Below, piece after piece: positions 10,791 through 23,114 of a DNA stretch of 64,000 nt. Origin of the DNA: Suillus spraguei (Eukaryota > Basidiomycota > Agaricomycetes > Boletales > Suillaceae); contig JABCPU010000293.1 of the NCBI GenBank assembly GCA_016800925.1, forward strand, positions 1-64,000. Reading direction: 5' to 3'. The position numbers and the translations under genes are program-made. The notes beneath the pieces are model-generated. The model saw only the letters and a program-made list of their open reading frames with translations, ran no database searches and was not told the origin of the DNA. Position 1 is the first letter of the stretch; every line of letters starts with the position of its first letter.

Positions 10791-11341
10791 TGAGTTCCTA
10801 GCCATCCCTTGTAGTTGCTAAACCAATACTTGTAGTCCTAAGATGATCCGAATCTTGCAATACCGGACATACAGTTTTGTTCTATGTCCATCCTACACCT
10901 GGCATCGAGCTTGGATTTCACGTTGTTCAAGTGAAATAACCCACTAACTTGGTTTGACACCATATCCGCTAGTTCATCAGAGCACATACCGAGGATTATG
11001 AATCAAGTGATTCCATCAGAGACGCAGTTGGGTCCTTGCACGCCTGTCATGCCAGTCAATGATCAAAGCCCCTTGAGAGTGAGTGACTATCGATGCCAAG
11101 ATGGCCATCTTGTGATGGCTCTAGCTTTCTTTGATGTGAATGATCGTCTGCAATGTCATATGCAACTAGAATCCAACTGGGAATTCCAAATCTGGAGTGC
11201 CACACTGGCACAGTGTTATTGGATGCTGTCGCCCTCTAGTTAGTCTTTGCCAGAGTTCAAGTAAAGAACACAACCTAGAGTCCATCCCCTCTATCATGAT
11301 TATTCTCACTTCAACCCCAGAGTCGTCACCTCTGCAAGAGC
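10791..11341. other. No gene recognised
   Basis: Possibly further degraded sequence from the WD40 locus; no repeat or domain identified. Confidence 0.4.
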
Positions 11342-11882
11342 ATGGGACCACTTGAAAGTTTCAAACATCTGACTAGTATTACTCTAGGAACGATGCTCAA
11401 CAATAGCAGTACTGAATATTGAAAATGGGTCTCCTTCAACCTGCCATGAAGACAGTGCCAGCAATGTATTCTACTATCTAAGGATGGCGCGACAACTGAA
11501 ATTGTCATTTTGTTTACTGCTAGAATGTCACTGGTCAGTATGATTGACAGGCCTCAAACCTACTAATACAATATGGTACGAGCAACAATGACAAACCTTG
11601 GCATGGGTTGCTTTTCTGTAACTTAAACTAGCTGCATCTCCACGATCATTTGGCTGACTGACTACAGTTCGTTCATGACGTTAAGGCCTCAGAGTCATAC
11701 ATTGCAAATGCAATGCGCCCTAACATTGAAAGCGGAGGGATTTTTTCGTATTACCAATGGGAACAGCCCTGTTGATGGAAGACCAGAAGGTCAACTCTAA
11801 TACACTCTATGTATATGCAATTGAGTCTGATAATGATGAGGATGTTGATGATGAGGAAAGGAGAACAATGGCTACACCAGTA

Positions 11883-13192
11883 TCACATTACATGGCGCTC
11901 ATACTGAGCTCGCATCCGGTCCATTTCTGCTTGTATCTCCCTAACCTGTGAGAATAGATGAGTAAGCAGTTTAATGAATACTGTAAAGAACCTCACCCAC
12001 TCCTCTGCTCCCATTCCCTCTCTCTGCCTCTCCATTTCCTCTAATTGCCTCTCCGCTTCCTCCAATTGCCTCTCGCTTCCTCCAATCTTCTTACCGCTTC
12101 CTCCAATCTCCTTACCGCTTCCTTCCTCTGCTCCCCTGACCGCTTGGTCAATTTCTGCTTGCCATTGAGCCTGTTCCTCAGCCCGTGCCTCCATCCTCAT
12201 TTGTAAGATTAAATGGGTGAACGCACAACTGAATCTAGGAGGAAACTCACCTGTTGCACTTCTTCCTCCCTTGCCAACCTCATCTGTTCTGGCGCATTCT
12301 CAATATGTGCCCACTCAGTGCGATATTGTTCACATATCGCATCCACACTATCTGCTTTGTTTATTGTAAAACCAAGGCAACTAGAGCATGCTGCACTCTC
12401 CTCAGTCTTAAAGCAATCAGGGAAGAGCTTTTTGAGGGCCCCCAAACAGTGTGGGCATACCAGTAGCACTGGTACTGATACAGGTCATATACTGGTGAGT
12501 GTTCGCTGATGGCGGATAACAGCATGGATAGTTGGTGTCTGAAGGGCGGATGGTGGTGAAATGGAGCTCAGTGAGGTAGTTGAATTCACCATACGTCCTG
12601 GATAGATATGTTGGGATACGGGGATGCTGTAGCAAGTAGTAAAGATGGAATTGCGTGGGGGAACAAGACAGACTGATGGAAAATGATGCATGATGGATGA
12701 ATGCCTAGTGTGTCTTGATGTAGATGAGCCATTGTTGTTGTTGTTGGTCATCAGCAAATCACTTTGCCTCTGTGGGCTCTGTACAGTTCTGTACAGAAGG
12801 GACCAAGCTGTGGCCAGCCATTTTTTGGTGGTGGGAAAAAAGGTGTTTTGCTGATGGTGTTGCCTTCAGGATCCAAGATACGGTCTGAAAACAATATAGC
12901 CTCAGCATCTTGTCGCATAGGATGATGAAATGGAAGAGCAAGAACTCGTGTTCCTTGTTTTGGTGCATTTGTAGTGAACAACTTGTTCAAGCTGGCACTG
13001 TGAGAAAAGTTCGCTGGATGAGACGATTATCTGCCAATCTCCTATGTTGTATTTACTGTCGAACTCGGTGAACACAGCAGGGGTGTCACAAGGAGAACTC
13101 ATGAGAGGATGGAAAATGGCTGCAAGGAAACTGAAACAATCATCATACTTGAAGCCTTTGAAGAGCATTGCAGGTTGATTGACTTGGAACAC
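11883..13192 (-). pseudogene. Unrecognised minus-strand coding relic in unit A copy 1
   Basis: Three coding-like blocks lie in order on the minus strand. The first (about 12902-13192) has FKGFKYDD, SFLAAIFHPLMSSPCD and SKYNIGDW. The second (12209-12469) has paired cysteines (CPHCLGALKK, CSSCLGF) and a charged helix. The third (11883-12200) is a Glu/Arg-rich coiled coil with repeats of ERQLEE. The Cys block followed by a coiled coil resembles common agaricomycete hypothetical proteins of unknown role. Frames are broken between blocks. Confidence 0.4.
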
Positions 13193-13194
13193 GA

Positions 13195-14520
13195 GGCCTC
13201 AGGCGCAATTGTGTCCACCACGTCATAGTGTTTTTGCGGCTCTTCCCACGGACAGCATTCATCAATTTCTAACTTACTCTTCCATTTATCGCCCTTTTTC
13301 CTCTCAATATCTATGTTGCGATTTTTGTAAGTTTCACAAACAGATATGAAGCACACATGCCACTCACAATTCGAACAATCTGAAGGAAGCCAAACATGCT
13401 CCATTGAATGTGCCAGAACACACCCAACTACCCTTACAATGCTAACTCATCCCAGAGTGCCTCCCCACCACCTGGATTTGAAACATTTGCGTGTATACCA
13501 TTCAATGAAACCTCTGTATAAAAAGGATTGGTTATCAAAGCGTGCATGCACATAGTGGCTCTACAGTGTTGTTTCATTGAAGTCCAGTTCATCAACACAT
13601 TTGAGAGCCACTGCATTCCCCACATCAAATTTACGCTCTGTCCAGATCATTCATTGTGAATGGTAAACTGGAGACAGTTTCTTTTGCGACCTGCATATGC
13701 AACCACATTTAACGGGTGTCAAGGGTTGACACTAGCGCGCACTGCACTCAACTTTCAAATAGATCTTTGTGGTCATGGTCAATTGTACTCAGCTTTGTCA
13801 AGAGTGAGAATGTGAGCCTTGGGCGCAATTGTGTCTACCACGTCATAGTCTCATAGCAGCCACTACAAACTTTGAGGACACCATTAACTTTCTCTTCCCA
13901 CAAGACGTCATTAAGATGCTGATACCTGTGTTCATCGCTCATTCTTTTCCCCTCTGAATTCAATGACACAATCCTAGACAAATTATCAGGCAATTATCGT
14001 AAGTTTCGCAAACAGACATGAAGCACACAAGCCACTCATAACATAAAACAGATTCTTACTTTGGTTCAGATAACCTGAAGGAATCCAAACACACTCCATT
14101 GAATGCACCAGAATACACCCAACTACCTTGCAATGCTAAACCATCCAGGAGTGCCTCCTCATCACCTGGATTTGAAACAAAACTGCTTGTGTGCCATTCA
14201 ACAAAATTTATCTGTAAAAAAAAAGATTGGTTAGAAATGCACGGATGCACATAGTGGCTCTACATCATTTCATTGAAGTCCAACTCATTACACATTCAAG
14301 AGCCACTGCATTCCCTGTGCTAACATTTCATTCCATCCAAATCGATCATTCTTCATGGATGGTAAATTGAAGACAGTTTCCCTTGCAGCCTGTGTATGCA
14401 ACCACATTTAATGGGTGCCAAGGGTTAACACTTGGTGCGCACCATAGCCAACCTCTAAACAGATATATTTGGTCATAGTCAATTGTACACAGCTTTGCCG
14501 AGAGTGAGAACATGAAGAGA
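13195..14520. repeat. Two diverged 0.65-kb direct repeats inside unit A copy 1
   Basis: 13195-13815 and 13816-14520 both start with GGCGCAATTGTGTC(C/T)ACCAC and stay colinear (CATGAAGCACACA at 13346 and 14020; TGCACATAGTGGCTCTAC at 13548 and 14248). This block is absent from copy 2. Confidence 0.7.
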
Positions 14521-16796
14521 CACAGGACAATGCGAACATTGTATTTCCTGAATTACTATTATAAACATCAATGCATAGTACATATCATTGGTTTACATGG
14601 CACCGACCAAAGGGGTTTCCTTGTTATTATAGAAGGAACTGGCCATTTATATTAGCAAAACCAATCTGGCGCCTGCACATTTGTTATCCTACCCTTATAT
14701 CAGTACGACAACATTCCACTAGTGCAAAATCTGATCTGATTCCCTTGATACGGGCACTGGTTGCGATGGTCAGCAACTTTCATTTATGTTCGTATTTCAG
14801 TTATTTTACAGGTTTGTAGAGAATCATTTGACTCACTCTCTTTGCTCCGCTGGTAGTATGTGACTCAGTGGAGTTGATCAACTATTTGAGAGGATCATCA
14901 ATGTCTCCAAACACCAGTATTCTCCAGCACTGACGTGGAGTAGATACAGAGAGTACATGCTGTGTCTGGACTCAGGAGCATCAACAGGATTGGGCATTTG
15001 ATCATAGTATCAGTTTGTACTGAACAATCTTCATGTTGGCAAGTTTCCTATCCAGGCTACCCCAGCCTTGCAAGTTGCAACATGCACTACCCAGTCAACC
15101 CTATTACCACTCAAAGATTTTAAATCATGATTAATTTGGCCAAGACACCTTATGAGAGAAAATAGGAGCGACAATAAACAAAAAAGTATTTAAAGAGCTC
15201 GATGAGCAAGATCGTAGTTTGCAAAAAAACTGGAAGCAAAGGTACTGAAAGTAATATGCAGTAATGCAAAATGTAGGATGAAGCTCCATGAGGTTCATGC
15301 AAATTTATTTATTTTCCCTAAATTCAACTGCATCATAAAAAGGAATGACTCAAATGTGGAAGGAACCATAACCATGCTGCATACCAAAGTCAGAGTGCTT
15401 GGGGAGGAAGTGGAAATGATGCCAATGTTGTCTGGGACCACTTGAAGGTTCCAAACATCATGACTAATATTATTGTAGGAACGAAGTTCAACAATCACAG
15501 TACTGAATGTATATGTGTCTCCTTCAACCTGTCATGAAGATGGTGCCCACAATGTAAAATTTCACTACCTAAGAGATGGCGCGTCACCCAAAATTGACAT
15601 TTTGTGTACTGCTGGAATGTCACTGGTTGGTACGATTGACAGGCCTCTGACGTACAACATGGTATGAACAATGATGACAACCCTTGGTATTGGTCGTTCT
15701 TATGTGACTTTAACTAGCTGCAGGCTTCATTGACTGACTGATCACAGTTCATTCACAAAGTCAAGCCTTCTGAGTCATATATTGTGACTGCAATGCGCTC
15801 TAGCATTAAAAGCAAAGGAATTTTTTTGGGTTACCAATGAGAACAACCCTGTTGATTGAACACATTCCAAGAATGTCAATTCTGATATGTTCTACATGTA
15901 TGTATGCTGCAATTGAGTCTAATCATGATGAGAATGTTGACGATGAGGAAAAGAGAACAATGGCTACACTGGTATCACACTCCATGGCGCTCATACTGAG
16001 CTTGCATCTGGTCCATTGCTGCTTGCATCTCCCTAACCTGCAAGAATAGATGAGTAAATCACATAATGAATACTGGAAAGAACCTCACTCACTCCTCTGC
16101 TTCTTCTCTTTGCCTCTTCTCTTACTCCTTTTCCTTTTGTCTCATCGCTTCCTCCTTTTGCCTCCTGGCTTGCTCAACTTCCGCTTGCCATTGAGCTTGT
16201 TCCTCAGCCTGTCCCTCTATCCTCAGCTGTCAAGTTAAATGGGTGAACAGCACAACTGATTCTAGGAGGAAACTCACCTGCCACACCTCATTCTCCCTTT
16301 CACTCCTCAGTTTAGCTGCTGCTCCCTCAACAAGTGTCCACTCATCGTGATACTGCTGGTATACCTCATCCACACTGCCTGCTTTGTCTATCAGGAAACC
16401 ACAGTAGCTTGAGCGCCCTGCACCCTCATTGGTCTCAAGGCAGTCAGGAAAGATCCTCTTGAGGACCTTCTAGACAGTGCAGGTGTACCAATAATACTGA
16501 TACTGGTACACATCATATGCTGGTGAGTGACGTTTCATGACAAATAAAAGCATGGATGGTTAATGTGCAGATGGGCAGGCAGAGGTAGAGGTGAATTGCA
16601 GCTCGGTGAGTTGGTTGAATTTCCCATATGTGTCGGTTAGATAGGTAGGGCGTGGGCGATGCTGTTGGGGGTAGTGAAGATTGAGTCGCGTACAGGAGTG
16701 AGACTGATGGAGGGAGAGACAATGTGTGATGACTGCATACATCTCAATGAAGATGACTGAATGTTTTGGTTGTTACGGTTGTTACGGTTATTATAG

Positions 16797-16862
<66 letters not shown>
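16797..16862. repeat. (GTT)n microsatellite
   Basis: About 22 GTT units with one ATT interruption. The matching place in copy 1 (about 12733) has only about four units. Confidence 0.9.
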
Positions 16863-16863
<1 letters not shown>

Positions 16864-17037
16864 CATTACTGTTGGTGCCTATGGGATCGGGATATGGTCT
16901 GAAACCAATACTGCCTCAGCATTTTCTTGCGTAGGATGACAAAAATGGAAGAGCAAAAACTCGTGTTCCTTGCCCCTGATGCATTTGCAGTAAATGACTT
17001 TTTCAAGCTGGCACTGCGAGGAAAGTTCATTGCTCGA

Positions 17038-17930
17038 TGTAACGAACATATTGGCGCTGGGCTTAAAACCCCACCTTTTGACACTTGTCTCACGTCTACA
17101 GGTTACCACTTGTCCATGGCCGTCTTACCCCTTTAGCAGTACCGGCAGCATCCCATGCTTACTGCACACCGTACCGACTGCTGCACCTCATTCCATGAAC
17201 CAATGTCCTTCCATGTCCTTGCCATGTCCACATAGCTCCATTTGGTGCATAGTTTTTTTTCTGTTCGTTATCACTGATTCCACGGCAAGCATTATTACAC
17301 GTTGCCTCGTGCCACAGCGCCTCACGCTATGTTTACTTATGGCAGTTACTACACTCCAGCACTACTGATCTCACCTAGAGTATTCCGAGTACATACAATT
17401 TAGGATATAAGCACCGTGTACCCCGCACGATAGAGATACCTGAATTTACACCATTGCACGTACTATAGGTCAGGATTACTGTCTAGCTCTGGATCTACCC
17501 AGTAGTGGACTTAGTCTTTAAAGTTTCCTTATCGCTCGTTAATACATCACACTCATTCTCCGTTACCGCTGAAAGTACCGTGGACTTCTTTACTGTTTCT
17601 TTGCACCCTGCTACGTTACCACTACCTGATATCACCGCACAACATCGCTCACTCAACACAACTGTTACTGACCTTATCTCGACCACAGTAGCACTGCTAC
17701 ACACGACGCTAATTCTGGCAGTATCATCGCTGACCGCGGCAACTTACCGCTGACCTTGACGCTTGTTTCACACATAAGTTTGACTCGAACTTGACCATAC
17801 TAATAGGCATCCCCCTTTAGGGTCGAACACTCTTGTTCTTACAAGTGAAGCAGACTAGATGGAGCGCAAGACTCACATACTAGTTTAGGCAGTGGTTTAT
17901 CTACAGCCCAGGCTAGGTTGTATCTTTACA
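17038..17930. mobile_element. Probable solo LTR (893 bp) inserted in unit A copy 2
   Basis: Absent from copy 1, so it is an insertion. It starts TGTAACGAAC and ends TATCTTTACA, giving TGTAA/TTACA inverted termini. A GATATAAGC TATA-like box lies near 17405. A clean target duplication is not visible: the flanks CTCGA and TCAAG agree only partly. No coding capacity. Confidence 0.5.
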
Positions 17931-18870
17931 TCAAGATGACCCTCCGCCAATCTTCTACACTGTATTTACTGTCGGTCTTGGGGAACACACCGGGGGCATC
18001 ACAAGGAGAGCTCATGATAGGATGGAAAATGGCTGCGAGGAAACCATGGATACTGAAACGATTCACTCCAAACTTGAAGCCTTTGAAGAACATCATGTTG
18101 CAGGTTGATTGACTCAGAACACGAGGCTTGAAGCCTACTGGTTGTATTATTATAGAAAGAATGCAGTCACCCTGTTTCATGACATCAACATCGCAGAAAA
18201 ACCAGGCCGGTGCCTGGACATTCACCCATCCCTACATTTGGGTTCAGTTGACTCTACCCTAATTCCAGTATGATGGCATATGTCTCACCCATCTCCACTG
18301 GTGCAGGAGTTGTCAATGATCAAGCTAGTACTTACATTGATGTCTTCAGATCATCAGTAATATTGTCCAGCGCTGACATGGAATAGATACAGAGGGTACA
18401 CCCTGTCTGAACTGAGGAGCATCTCACTGATGATGGAAGCCCTTTCTTTATACATGACAACAGGATCGGGCACTTGATCATGAGTTTGTTCAGTAAAAAC
18501 TCCCAGGATCAAGTTCCCTACCCCAGCTTCACAATACGCAGTACCCTGTCACCACTTCAAGAGATTCAAATTCATGATCAATTCGGCCAAGTTGCCATAT
18601 GAGAAAAATGTAAGGAAAACAAGGGCGACAATAAACAAAAAGGTACTTAAGAAGCTCGGTGAGCAAGATCATAGTTTGCAAAAATACTGGAAGAAAAGGT
18701 ATTGAAAGCAATATGTGGCAATGCGAAAGGTAGAACAAAGTTCCGTGAGGTTCATGCAAGTTAAGTCATTTTTCCTGTGTGTAACTGTGTCATAAATAGG
18801 AATCGCTTGAATGAAAGGAACCACATGTACCAATGTCAGCTTGGGAAGTCTAGGGGAGAAAATGCTAATG

Positions 18871-19226
18871 TCATCTATCTTGTGTCAATATATGGTACAG
18901 CAGGATGTGGGTGGATCCATAGAGCATAATATGTATGGGGCATGTGCAGATGTGATCATGGGTGTTCTGCATCATGTTTTATTGTGTGCCATGTAGGTCT
19001 GGGGGTATGCTCATATCATCAGTAACAGACAGAGATGTCAATCAGAACCCATACCCTATATATCTTAGAAAAGCGAAAGTATTTTGTCATTTGGAATAAA
19101 TATCTCAGCAAAGAAGGAGTTGCTATAAAGTCGTGTCCAGGTCGTGGAAAATCCAGATTCATTCTTCCTAATGCATGTGGACATCTGCGCCACCATCTAT
19201 GATCCAGCTTGCATGGGGTGTCTGAG
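18871..19226. other. No gene recognised
   Basis: Spacer between repeat unit A and the 3' end of the minus-strand gene at 19227. Confidence 0.4.
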
Positions 19227-20170
19227 TCACTGTCGCACAACCATCCTCTTGTTGGTCGTCCTCTCATTTTGTACACTTGTTCCATTGTCAGAATCTTGGG
19301 TATCAAGAGTAGCAAATGTCATGGTACTATGCATCCGATTATTGATGAGCTACACAATAATCATGAGCCATGCAATAAGAACGGACAGGCTAAAACAAGT
19401 GGTACTTACACCTCCAATTGGCTGTGAGTAATCTTCAAAATCCCGTAAACTTGAATTGCTCTTCCTTCCACATGGAGTCACGCAAGAGGGATCAAGAAGT
19501 CCATCAGCCATAGTAAGGCGCAATTCGTCAGTGGACATGGGCGAGGAAGTTGACTGCACAGTGAGCCATGGCCACGAGGGTGGCTGCAAGTCATCCTCAT
19601 GTTCTGCCATGTTATGAATACAGCGAGGCAGGTCGCGGATCAGGGTTAGGACGAATCGCAGGGATGTTGACACAGACATATGTTCAGGAGTGGCAGGGGA
19701 AACAAAAGCCGAGAAGGCCTGCGAGGTGGTATTTGGACCATAACCGTCCATATTCTCAGCAGCTCCATCACTCTCTACGTCTCTGGGCAATTCTCTTGAT
19801 GAATCTGCCTTCGGCTCGGCGTGTTGCCTCATCTGAGATGACCTAGGAAAGCTCGTACACCAGCAGGTTTCTCGTCCATGGAGCCGATAGAGATGCAGAT
19901 GCAGTGGTGTGCTTCCATTGCTTCTCGCTTCCCCTTATTCCATCTCATCACACGCCTGCTCTTGTAACTCATCGGAGCTGCACTAATTGCAAGTCCCAGC
20001 ACAGGTCCATGATGCGATCCAGTACCGGACGAGGTACTCCCAAACCCAATCCATACCCATGCGAAGACATGCTCCGCAGTGCACCTTGTACGAAATACTC
20101 TGTAGAACGTCGAACAAAGTAGTCGCACTCAACATGCCAGAGGACCATGACATAGGTGAAAGGTTGTGGC
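19227..20170 (-). CDS. Hypothetical protein, three-exon model
   Basis: The last exon (19227-19349) ends TTNKRMVVRQ and TGA. A 60-bp GTAAGT...TGTAG intron (19350-19409) precedes it. The middle exon (19410-19832) begins MRQHAEPKADSSRELPRD and is Ser/Asp-rich. An upstream frame (about 19995-20170) reads YVMVLWHVECDYFV through DRIMDLCWDLQLVQLR and looks coding. How it joins the middle exon is uncertain (a GTGCAG donor near 20000 would work). No recognised domain. Its 5' end lies about 250 bp past the stop of the membrane-protein gene on the same strand. Confidence 0.4.
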
Positions 20171-20536
20171 TATTCATGCTTCCTTCAGGTGAGCTGAATG
20201 CTGAACCTAGTCAGACTTTGTTGCCAGAATCGAGATAAGAACATCCGCTTCCAGCTCTTGTCAAGAGAGGCTCCTTGCTTCCAGTCCTTGTTCTAGTTCC
20301 GGTCTCGGTTCTGGTAAGGAGGTGCATGGAAGAATGAGAATTGTACGATGCAGCCGAAGGAGCAGGGGCAATGCTATACCCTCCAAACCATGCAGAAGGA
20401 TCAGGACCAGGTGAACTTCTTCTTCATGAACCATTAGAGCTATGCAGAACATACGCGGACAGTGGCGGGAGAGTGGAGTACGCGGATGGGGGCGGAGGCG
20501 GAGATAATGGGAAGATATGCGGACCATCGTTATCAT

Positions 20537-20544
20537 CTCCCGAA
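20537..20544. repeat. 8-bp target duplication, left (hAT)
   Basis: CTCCCGAA, identical to 21698-21705. Confidence 0.93.
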
Positions 20545-20779
20545 TAGTGCTGCCAAAGTCCGGTTCGGTCCGGTTCTTGTGGCAAATTTTTCGAACGCCA
20601 AACTGAACCTATGGTTCGGTTCACCATTTGGTCAAACCCTGGACCGAACGTCTCTGAACGCGTTCGGGAGGTCCGGTTTGCGTTCGAACCAGGTTCGACT
20701 AAGCTTGCAGACGATGGGCTGCCTATTTTGTTGCAGAGGTCTCTCAAGACCATGAGCTCCACCACGCCATTCCCAACAC

Positions 20780-20920
20780 CACGAATGCCATGCGCAAACG
20801 CCCAGTGCACTCAGCAACTGCTGATGTGGCTCAGACGAGTACGGGATGACAGAGGGAGCCCTTTGCCAGTGTTTAACACATATGCCCAGCGCACGTCAGC
20901 AAATGCTGACGCGGCTTGAA
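20780..20920. repeat. Pair of palindromic repeats inside the hAT element
   Basis: GCCCAGTGCACTCAGCAACT and GCCCAGCGCACGTCAGCAAA start two copies of a segment of about 36 bp. Each contains a TCAGCAA(C/A)TGCTGA palindrome. Confidence 0.6.
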
Positions 20921-20994
20921 CATATGTGAACGATACCAAAAGGCGCCAGAATGAGAGGAGCGGAGGTACAGGCGAGAGCAGACACAAGCAGATA

Positions 20995-21310
20995 AGCTGA
21001 GGCAAGTTCAAACGAGGGGCCAGACAAGTTCAAACGAGTGCAGGCAAGCAGATGAATACAGACGAGTCTATGTGAGTCCAAATGAGTGTAGGCAAGCACA
21101 GACGAGTCCATATGAGTCCAAATGAGCATAGGCAAGCACAGACAAATGCATGCAAGTCCAGGCAGGTCCAAACGAGTGCAGGCAAGCACAAACGAATGCA
21201 GGCAAGTCCAAACGAGTGCAGGCAAGCGCAGACAAATCCAGGCAAATCCAAACGAGCACAAGGAAGCATAAATGAATGCAGGTGAGTTCAGACAAGTCCA
21301 AAAGAGTGCA
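20995..21310. repeat. 20-bp minisatellite inside the hAT element
   Basis: About 15 imperfect copies of CAGGCAAGTCCAAACGAGTG, itself two related 10-mers. It generates long spurious open frames on the minus strand. Confidence 0.85.
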
Positions 21311-21697
21311 GGAAGGTTCTGAGAAGTGGAAGCCTTGGAAGTAGAGCATGGTGGTCTGGTTGTCCATACTCGTAGTAAGTGTAGTTTAATGCGCAATTAC
21401 TGTTTGGAAGCCACACAGTGGCCCAAATATTTGTAAGCACATTCGGATTTCCGCAATCAACGTTAGATTTAGACATTTTGATGCGACAATATAGACACCT
21501 AGTAAATACTTGCATATTTTTTTAAAGTGTGAAGCCTACAAAAAAGAGGTTCGAACGGGTTCGAACCTATTCACTACCAGCCCGAACCCCGAACCTCTGG
21601 AAAGGTTCGGTTCTGAGTCTTGGCTGAACCTTATGCGTCCAGTTCGGAAAGGTTCAGGTTCGAACCGAGGTTCAGGAACCGGACTGCGGCAGCACTA

Positions 21698-21705
21698 CTC
21701 CCGAA
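21698..21705. repeat. 8-bp target duplication, right (hAT)
   Basis: CTCCCGAA, identical to 20537-20544. Confidence 0.93.
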
Positions 21706-23114
21706 AAAGAATATGGAGGCAGAGTAGGGGACGACGTGTGCGGAATTGCCAGTTCCCCCGAAACTTCTCCACTCGTACTTCCTTCAATTTGGGCATTCCT
21801 TCCCGCGCCCAATCCCATATTGAGAGCTGCGATGATCCCGGCATAACGTTCCTCCATGTCTACTTCAGCTTCAAGTGGACCACCAGGTGCCCATCGACGA
21901 ATGGCGCTCGCATCACGGGATAGCTTGCGCTGTCGACGACGAGCACAGAAGAGCCAGAGAACAGCAAAGGCAAGAGCTCCGAGGACGCCGAGGATAAAAC
22001 CGGCTATAGAACCAGGGGAACGAGAGAACCTACGGAGATCCCCATGAGCACAATTATAGCAGGTGACCTCATAACAACGCCACAAAGATGAAGAACCGAC
22101 CTGTTCCCAGTGGTATCTACCACTGCGGTACTGAGCACCCCACTCGTTGACGTCGTCCAAGCGGTGGTGGGACGATCCGAAAGGACGGAAGTCAAAATCA
22201 GCGTTGATGTCCATGGGGCGGCCCACGTAGTACTGTATTTGGCGACCTCGGTAGTGGAGATAATCAACGTGGTAGGAGATGGAGTGATTGTGCTTCCCGA
22301 GATGGACACCGCAGAAGAGCTGAATGGAAAGGCTGTGTCCGAGGAAGATGGATCTGCTGACAAGGAAGAGTTTGTGGAAGGGGAAGTCGAGACTACTGCG
22401 GAAGTAGATATTGTCATGGTTGAAAAAGACAAGGACAACGAAGTAGAGGGAAGAGGAATAGGTGGCATGGTGAAAAATGGTGAAAATGCGGATTCGGTAG
22501 ATGATGAGAATACATAAGATGTCATGGTGGGTGTAGACGATAATGGCGAGGGTGTAGGAGATAATGGCGAGGGAGTACGTGTTGATATAAGAAAGGTCGA
22601 ACCAGAGGATGAGCTGTCAGAGCTGGGGCTTAAAGAAGACCATAAGGGCGTACTTGAGCTTGACCCAGTACTCGAGCCCGTTGACCCGGAATTTGCAATA
22701 GACGAAGAACTGTGAATGCGAAGTTGCATGAACGTGACCCCGATAGTTTCGGCAGGACCTACCTCAAACTGGACGACGGCTGGGATCCAATGTTGCCGGT
22801 CGTCAGAGAGGGAGTGAAGGTCTGTTGCAGATAACCGTTTCCAGCCTTGGATAGATAGATATTGGACTGCGTAAAGTGAATAGAACGGCCATCAAGAATG
22901 ATGCATTGAAAATGGAAGGGTAGAGTTAATGATAATGATGAAAAGGTAACAGAAGAGGGAAATAAAATGGGAATATATATTGAAGAAAATGGTGAATGCG
23001 TTAATGGTCACATGTGTGAGAGAGATGCAACGTGAATGATGCCGATGGAAGCCAAAAACGGATGGAGCCAACGTCATTAATTGTACACAAACAATGAAAT
23101 ATCGTACGCACTGG

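Larger units (their letters stand above)
11342..15440. repeat. Tandem repeat unit A, copy 1 (about 4.1 kb)
   Basis: Starts at TGGGACCACTTGAA and is colinear with copy 2 (15437-18870). Examples are 11342-11640 with 15437-15720, 11880-12260 with 15985-16290, 12890-13190 with 16915-17035 plus 17930-18120, and 15067-15313 with 18527-18775. Copy 1 has about 1.3 kb (13195-14520) that copy 2 lacks. Confidence 0.75.
16054..18225 (-). pseudogene. Unrecognised minus-strand coding relic in unit A copy 2
   Basis: Counterpart of the relic in copy 1. The block at 17926-18225 has FKGFKFGVN, GFLAAIFHPIMSSPCD and SKYSVEDW, close to its partner. The Cys-rich and coiled-coil parts (16270-16480 and 16054-16230) are more degraded. 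The 893-bp LTR-like insertion at 17038-17930 splits it. Confidence 0.4.
15437..18870. repeat. Tandem repeat unit A, copy 2 (about 3.4 kb)
   Basis: Diverged partner of 11342-15440. It lacks the 1.3-kb block of copy 1 but carries its own 893-bp insertion (17038-17930) and a much longer GTT microsatellite. Confidence 0.75.
20545..21697. mobile_element. Non-autonomous hAT element
   Basis: 1153 bp with 22-bp terminal inverted repeats, TAGTGCTGCC(AA/GC)AGTCCGGTTC, 20 of 22 matching. It is flanked by the 8-bp duplication CTCCCGAA (20537-20544 and 21698-21705). Both subterminal parts are crowded with GGTTCG/CGAACC motifs in both orientations, the usual kind of hAT transposase-binding region. There is no transposase gene; the middle is a 20-bp minisatellite. 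Confidence 0.93.
20424..22870 (-). pseudogene. S/T-rich single-pass membrane protein gene split by a hAT element
   Basis: Coding parts on the minus strand: an exon reading RQHWIPAVVQFEVGPAE and TIGVTFMQLR (about 22730-22830) leads into a long Ser/Thr-rich ectodomain (to about 22115). An intron of about 70 bp follows, then a transmembrane segment (SIAGFILGVLGALAFAVLWL) with a basic stop-transfer CARRRQRK (about 21930-22020) and a cytoplasmic tail. The tail runs LPPYSFSG into the element at 21697. On the other side of the element it resumes in the same frame as DDNDGPHIFPLSPPPPPSAY to the TGA at 20424. The layout is that of fungal Mid2/Skg6-like wall-sensor or receptor-like proteins; upstream exons are unresolved. 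As it stands the tail gains six foreign codons and stops. Confidence 0.75.

Noticed and set aside
20995..21310. CRISPR-like regular repeats
   Set aside because: Units are directly adjacent and degenerate without unique spacers, and the genome is eukaryotic.
21030..21396. Long overlapping minus-strand open frames rich in Leu/Cys/Ala
   Set aside because: They are a by-product of the 20-bp minisatellite inside the hAT element, not a gene.
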